Part shown: positions 5,499 through 9,973 of the stretch, in pieces
How the letters are laid out: each line of letters opens with the position of its first letter
Numbering within the stretch: the first letter of the stretch is position 1
NCBI GenBank assembly: GCA_022705365.1
Contig: JAKJEP010000101.1
Coordinates: forward strand, 1 to 9,973
Reading direction: 5' to 3'
Source: Planctomycetota bacterium
GTDB lineage: Bacteria > Planctomycetota > Phycisphaerae > Sedimentisphaerales > SM23-30
Length of the DNA: 9,973 nucleotides
Notes under the pieces: model-generated
The model's input: only the letters and a program-made list of their open reading frames with translations
Told to the model about the DNA's origin: nothing
The model's database searches: none
Translations under genes and position numbers: made by a program

Positions 5499-8400
5499 AT
5501 GAAGTTCCGTATGATTCTAGGTTTGTCTGTCTTGTTCCTCAGCATGGCGGGTGCGGCGATTGACGATCCGTCCGGAAATCTCAACGACGACGGAGTCATT
5601 GATATTGAGGATATGGTTCTTTTTGCCCAGCAGTGGCTGGACGGGCCGGGCGGGACGGCGGACTTTGTCGGCAATGACGGTGTGAATTTCGCGGATTACG
5701 CCTATTTTACCCAGAACTGGTACTATACGCCCCTGCTGATTACCGAATTTATGGCCAGCAACGATACCATCCTGGCCGACGGCAATGGCGCGTATTCCGA
5801 CTGGATTGAAATTTATAATCCATTAAGCGAAGCGGTTTCGCTGGCGGACTGGTACCTGACGGACGATCCCAACGATTTGCAGCGGTGGGCTTTTCCGAAC
5901 ACCCTGACGATTCAAGGCGGGGAATATCTGCTGGTGTTTGCCTCGGGACAGATGGTGCAGCCTTATCTGGATCCGCTGGGCTATTACCATACCAATTTCA
6001 AGCTGGAGGCCGGCAGTGAATATCTGGCCCTGGTACATGTCAACCGGATTATTCATGAATACGCCCCGAAATACCCCGATCAGACGGCCGATGTTTCTTA
6101 CGGCGTCGGCCAGGAAGTCACCAACACCACTACACTGGTGTATTCGCCCAAGTATGCGGTGAAATACCTCGTTCCGGCCGACAACTCCGTTGACGCGGTC
6201 TGGACCGCCGCCGGTTTTAATGATTCGTCGTGGAGCGACGGCATTACCGGCCTGGGTTATGAAGCTACGCCGGAGAATTATCAGGCCCTGATTGAGACCA
6301 GTGTTACTAAATATATCCCCGGCTTTTACTGCCGCCTGAAATTTACAGTAGATGATCCCGCGGTGATTACGCAGTTGACGCTGCGGATGAAATACGATGA
6401 TGGTTTTGTCGCCTATCTGAACGGGACGCGCGTCGCCAGTGCCAATAGCAACGAGCCGCCCCAGTGGAATTCGCAGGCGACCACGAATTATAGCGATGCC
6501 CAGGCCGTAGTATTTGACGATCATGACATTTCCGCCTATATCTCGCTGTTAAACAGCGGCCCTGACAACGTACTGGCCATTCACTGTACCAATTACGGCA
6601 CCAATAGTTCCGATATGCTCATGATCCCCGAACTGATCGCCGGTTTCAGCACCGATTACCAGCGGGAAGTCCCCATGTTTTTTGCCGCTCCCACGCCGGA
6701 AACTCCCAATCGGGGTGGTACCCCGTATATCGCAATGCCCGGATTCTCCCGTTCCAGCGGCATATTTACGGCTGGTTTTTCTCTGAGTCTGACCAAGCTG
6801 TCGCCGACGGCTTCCATTTATTATACCCTCAACGGCACCGACCCGACGTTGTCCTCTTCACTCTATACCACGGCGATACCGATTTCCGGCAGTACCCTGG
6901 TGAAGGCGGCTGTCTATGAGCCGGGGATCGGCTGGAGCGGCATCCGGGCGGAGGGATATTCTCTCATCCATCCCGATATCCAGAACTTTTCCTCCAACCT
7001 GCCCATCGTGGTGATTGACACTTTCGGCAAGACCATCAGCCGGCCGGAATACACCCTCGTCCAGGCTGCTTTCATCGATGTGGATCCGGCCACCGGCCGG
7101 GCGGTGATGTCCGGACCTGCCGATCACACCGGCATGGACGGCATCCGGATCCGCGGACACTCCTCTCCATACCTGCCGAAGAAAACCTATAAGCTGGAAA
7201 CCTGGAACAACCGCCGGGAAGATAAAAATGTTTCGCTGCTCGGTCTGCCGGCCGAATCGGACTGGGCATTATATGGTCCCATCCTGGATAAGACGTTGCT
7301 GCGTAATCTGCTGGCGTATCAGTGGAGCAATGAAATCGGCCGCTACGCCCCGCGAACGCGCCTGGTGGAAATGTTCCTGAATACCAACGGCGGGGATGTG
7401 AAAATGGGTGATCTGGGAACAGTACCAACTTACATAGATGAGGCTTTGTATTATCCCAATGGTCCCGATTTTGCCTATGATGGTGAATATGTGGGTGTTT
7501 ATCTGCTGACGGAGAAGCTCACGCGTGATAAGGATCGGGTGGATATCGAGAAGTTGGAGGACTACCACAACAGTGAGCCGGAAATTACGGGTGGGTATCT
7601 GATTCAGCATGACTGCTGTCACAGTGGTTCCGGTGATTTTTCGAACACTATAGTTGGAACCTGGTTATTGGAGGACCCCAAGCCGGATGAAGCTACTTCG
7701 ACGCAAAAAACTTGGATATTAAATTATTTAACCAGTTTTATCAACACTCTGAAAGGGGCTAGTTTTGCCGATCCGGTTAATGGATATAGTCAATACATTG
7801 ATGCCGGTTCTTTCATGGATCATTTCTGGCTGCAGGAGATGATGCGAAACGTGGATGCTTATGTTGTCAGTGCCTTTATGTTCAAGGATCGGCTGGGTAA
7901 GCTCCATATGGGGCCATTGTGGGATTTCAATGCGGCACTTGGGCATATGAATTTTATGAGTGGCGAGTACACTGCAGGCTGGGATTATCCGCTGCGCGGC
8001 TTTGATCCCGTGGCGAATATATTTCCGCGTTTGCGGCAAGACCCTGAATATGAACTGGCTTTGTGGGACCGCTGGTTCGATTTGCGGGAGTATGAATTCA
8101 GTGAGGAAAAATTATTAGGTGATATAGATTATTACGCAGATTATTTGGATGAAGCTTTGGGCCGGAATAATCAGCGTTGGCCGCTTTTGGGTATAAAAAT
8201 CTTGTTTGAAAATGGTGAAAATGACCTTGGAAATGTCTATGCGTATCCAACCTATCAAGAACATATAGATGCGATGGAAAGCTGGCTGGTGGCCCGGCTG
8301 GACTGGATTGATTCCCAGTTCTGGGGCACGCCGGTGATCTTCAATAAGGATGGCGGTGAAGTGAATACCGGCTTTTCGCTGACCATGACCCGGCCCGCCG

Positions 8401-9035
8401 GGAAGACAGGGACGATTTATTATACCCTCGACGGCACCGATCCGCGGCAGCCCTATACGGGTGCGGCGGTCGGAACGACATACAGCGGCGCCATCACCCT
8501 GACGCAAACTGTCACTGTCAAGGCCCGGTATAAAAGCGGCACGATCTGGTCGGCGCTCAATGAGGCCACTTTTATCGTCGGCTCCCCCGTCGTTATCAAC
8601 GAATTCATGGCGGACAATAAAACCACCATCCAAGACCCTGACGAAGCCGGGGAATTTCCCGACTGGATCGAGCTCTACAATAAGGGAACCACCACCGTGA
8701 ATCTGGCGGGCAAATTCCTGACTGACGATCTGGACGATCCGAATAAATATGAAATCCCAGACGGTGTGAGTATCGGGCCGGGCGAGCATCTGATTTTCTG
8801 GGCCGATGAGGACGGCACGCAGGGGCCGACGCATGTCAACTTTAAGCTTGGTAAAGGCGGTGAAGCGGTAGGTCTTTTTGATACCTATGCCAACGGCAAC
8901 CGGCTGCTCAGCACCATTACCTTCGGTACTCAAACCACCGATGTTTCCTATGGCAGGTATCCGGACGGTACCGGCGTCTGGGGATTTATGCTAACGCCCA
9001 CGCCCTGGAACACCAACAGCCCGCTGGCGCCGTAA
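5499..9035 (+). CDS. Large secreted CotH-type atypical kinase with dockerin-like, lamin-tail and chitobiase-like domains
   Basis: A complete 1178-residue protein. Domains in order: signal peptide (1-20); two dockerin/EF-hand-like repeats (27-47 'NLNDDGVIDIED...FAQQWL', and 55-75); lamin-tail domain (78-203, 'ITEFMASN...DWIEIYNP'); galactose-binding-like sandwich (about 223-385, 'YDDGFVAYLNGTRVA'); chitobiase C-terminal-like domain (about 413-487, 'YYTLNGTDPT'); CotH domain (about 500-940); a second chitobiase-like domain (946-1026, 'YYTLDGTDPR'); a second lamin-tail domain (1030-1155). CotH signatures are 'GIRIRGHSS...PKKTYKLE' (548-567), 'DKTLLRN' (597-603), 'GVYLLTEKL' (666-674) and 'GPLWDFNAALG' (805-815). 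CotH proteins phosphorylate spore coat or secreted proteins; whether this one is active is unknown. The start at 5499 is chosen over ATG 5379 because it gives the signal peptide and has AAAGG 8 nt upstream. The region 7420-8280 is more AT-rich. Confidence 0.9.
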   Translation: MKFRMILGLSVLFLSMAGAAIDDPSGNLNDDGVIDIEDMVLFAQQWLDGPGGTADFVGNDGVNFADYAYFTQNWYYTPLLITEFMASNDTILADGNGAYSDWIEIYNPLSEAVSLADWYLTDDPNDLQRWAFPNTLTIQGGEYLLVFASGQMVQPYLDPLGYYHTNFKLEAGSEYLALVHVNRIIHEYAPKYPDQTADVSYGVGQEVTNTTTLVYSPKYAVKYLVPADNSVDAVWTAAGFNDSSWSDGITGLGYEATPENYQALIETSVTKYIPGFYCRLKFTVDDPAVITQLTLRMKYDDGFVAYLNGTRVASANSNEPPQWNSQATTNYSDAQAVVFDDHDISAYISLLNSGPDNVLAIHCTNYGTNSSDMLMIPELIAGFSTDYQREVPMFFAAPTPETPNRGGTPYIAMPGFSRSSGIFTAGFSLSLTKLSPTASIYYTLNGTDPTLSSSLYTTAIPISGSTLVKAAVYEPGIGWSGIRAEGYSLIHPDIQNFSSNLPIVVIDTFGKTISRPEYTLVQAAFIDVDPATGRAVMSGPADHTGMDGIRIRGHSSPYLPKKTYKLETWNNRREDKNVSLLGLPAESDWALYGPILDKTLLRNLLAYQWSNEIGRYAPRTRLVEMFLNTNGGDVKMGDLGTVPTYIDEALYYPNGPDFAYDGEYVGVYLLTEKLTRDKDRVDIEKLEDYHNSEPEITGGYLIQHDCCHSGSGDFSNTIVGTWLLEDPKPDEATSTQKTWILNYLTSFINTLKGASFADPVNGYSQYIDAGSFMDHFWLQEMMRNVDAYVVSAFMFKDRLGKLHMGPLWDFNAALGHMNFMSGEYTAGWDYPLRGFDPVANIFPRLRQDPEYELALWDRWFDLREYEFSEEKLLGDIDYYADYLDEALGRNNQRWPLLGIKILFENGENDLGNVYAYPTYQEHIDAMESWLVARLDWIDSQFWGTPVIFNKDGGEVNTGFSLTMTRPAGKTGTIYYTLDGTDPRQPYTGAAVGTTYSGAITLTQTVTVKARYKSGTIWSALNEATFIVGSPVVINEFMADNKTTIQDPDEAGEFPDWIELYNKGTTTVNLAGKFLTDDLDDPNKYEIPDGVSIGPGEHLIFWADEDGTQGPTHVNFKLGKGGEAVGLFDTYANGNRLLSTITFGTQTTDVSYGRYPDGTGVWGFMLTPTPWNTNSPLAP

Positions 9036-9050
9036 GAGAAACATTCGCCT

Positions 9051-9973
9051 TTACGAACGTGCGAACATTTTTTCGATAAGCGGCCGGTACATCGGGCCGG
9101 AATTATAGGCGCAGAAAGGAATCAGGCCCGCCGGCGTGGAGTACGGGATGACGCAGCGTTTGACCCGCTCGATATCGTAGTTGTAACGGTCCTGAAAGTG
9201 CATGCCCGCCGCCATCAGGGTGCGGTAATTGCCTTTGCCCGCCTGGCCCCGGCCTTTGCTCTTGTCCACCATTCCCTGCAGTGCCGACAGAAAGCCCTTG
9301 ACCGTCAAATCCGCCGGCGCTTCTTCCGGCCGGAACACTCCCTTGAACATTTGATAAATCCGCATCTTGTCCAGCAGCGATAAGCGGCCCGCGTGGGGTT
9401 TTAACTGCCGCGCCAGCCGGTTCATGCCGCTGAACATGGCCTCGATATCCAGGACACGCGGGAAGGGATACACCTGTTTGTCGTCCGAAACCAGAAAGTA
9501 GGAACCAAAGGCACAGTCCGTATGGCAACTGGGCTTGATCTTCGGCTGGGCGGTTACCGTTTCCAGAAACTGGGAAAGCGGCATGACAATCGAGAGCGGA
9601 TAAAAATCCCGCTCCACCACGGCCCCTGACGCCTGGGCGATATCCCGGGCCAGGTCCCCCAGCGTATAGCGCTGTTGGAGCCGCTGCTCGGTATCGATCC
9701 GGCCCGTAAAACAGACCGGCTGATAGCTGATGGCGCTGATGACATCGATATTTTCCACCGCAAAACGAAAGATCTCGCCCACCTGGTCATCGTTGATCGT
9801 CCGGATGATCGTCGGCACCAGGCAAATTTTCATATCCAGCTTCCGGCAATTCTCGATCACCCGCAGCTTTGTTTCCCAGATATCCCGACCGCGCGTCGCC
9901 AGATACACCTGCGGCCTTACCCCGTCGAACTGCAAATACAGCGTATGTAGTCCCGCCTCCCTGGCGCGGCGGG
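9051..9973 (-). CDS. Radical SAM enzyme of the COG1964 (Tes/MJ0619-like) family, C-terminal fragment
   Basis: The last 306 residues are visible; the frame stays open to the right edge, so the start and the CxxxCxxC cluster motif lie outside. The visible part opens 'TLYLQFDGVRPQVY..TRGRDIWETK', then 'CLVPTIIRTINDDQVGEI' (50-67), 'ISYQPVCFTGR' (81-91), 'CHTDCAFGSYFLV' (149-161), 'MHFQDRYNYDIERVKRC' (257-273) and 'PFCAYNSGPMYR' (285-296). This order is typical of COG1964, which includes archaeal tetraether lipid synthase Tes and the pterin-methylating MJ0619. Cys149, Cys153, Cys273 and Cys287 could hold an extra iron centre, as in Tes. The true substrate here is unknown. It ends 15 nt from the convergent CotH gene, with no clear terminator between them. 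The peptide beginning with TTG at 9935 is not a real start, because homology continues upstream. Confidence 0.8.
   Translation of the reverse strand, partial: RRAREAGLHTLYLQFDGVRPQVYLATRGRDIWETKLRVIENCRKLDMKICLVPTIIRTINDDQVGEIFRFAVENIDVISAISYQPVCFTGRIDTEQRLQQRYTLGDLARDIAQASGAVVERDFYPLSIVMPLSQFLETVTAQPKIKPSCHTDCAFGSYFLVSDDKQVYPFPRVLDIEAMFSGMNRLARQLKPHAGRLSLLDKMRIYQMFKGVFRPEEAPADLTVKGFLSALQGMVDKSKGRGQAGKGNYRTLMAAGMHFQDRYNYDIERVKRCVIPYSTPAGLIPFCAYNSGPMYRPLIEKMFARS

Noticed and set aside
8115..8933. A 272-codon minus-strand frame inside the CotH gene
   Set aside because: It is antisense to well-defined chitobiase-like and lamin-tail domains and shows no recognisable protein features.
9036..9050. 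A bidirectional terminator between the convergent CotH and radical SAM genes
   Set aside because: The gap is only 15 nt and shows no stem with a T-run; termination must lie within the gene ends or be factor dependent.

Overview
The window looks like a chromosomal piece of a planctomycete, most likely of the class Phycisphaerae (Sedimentisphaerales-like). This placement is inferred from protein style, not from a marker gene. The main clues are a dockerin/EF-hand-like repeat pair ending in 'FAQQWL', a small PQQ-type propeller with the 'WPQWRGPGRDG' start, a very large secreted CotH protein with lamin-tail domains, and a secreted family 78 glycoside hydrolase. Together they suggest a heterotroph that degrades polysaccharides and has anaerobic respiratory chemistry (NrfH).

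Layout. (1) 1-138, minus: the first 46 codons of a DUF1015 protein, leaving the window to the left and driven by a near-consensus promoter whose -35 box lies inside a perfect palindrome. (2) 351-452, plus: a possible 33-residue single-pass membrane peptide. (3) 572-1060, plus: a complete tetraheme NrfH-type quinol dehydrogenase with no nrfA beside it. (4) 1141-3876, plus: an alpha-L-rhamnosidase (GH78) with a lipoprotein-like signal and all expected catalytic acids. (5) 3877-4213: a regulatory gap with a probable terminator, an imperfect tandem repeat, a 24-bp perfect palindrome overlapping an extended -10 promoter, and a leader hairpin. (6) 4214-5494 and 5499-9035, plus: a secreted PQQ-like propeller and a 1178-residue secreted CotH protein, 4 nt apart and clearly one operon. 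(7) 9051-9973, minus: the C-terminal 306 residues of a radical SAM enzyme of the COG1964 type (the family of tetraether lipid synthase Tes and MJ0619), convergent with the CotH gene.

How the genes work together. The propeller and CotH genes are the one clear functional unit: two exported proteins, probably translationally coupled and controlled by one palindrome-associated promoter. The CotH protein carries calcium-binding-like, adhesion-like and atypical kinase domains, so it may phosphorylate or attach extracellular or cell-surface proteins. The rhamnosidase would remove terminal rhamnose from plant or algal polysaccharides. NrfH would pass electrons from the quinol pool to a periplasmic partner encoded elsewhere. 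No RNA gene, transposase, integrase or CRISPR array was seen.
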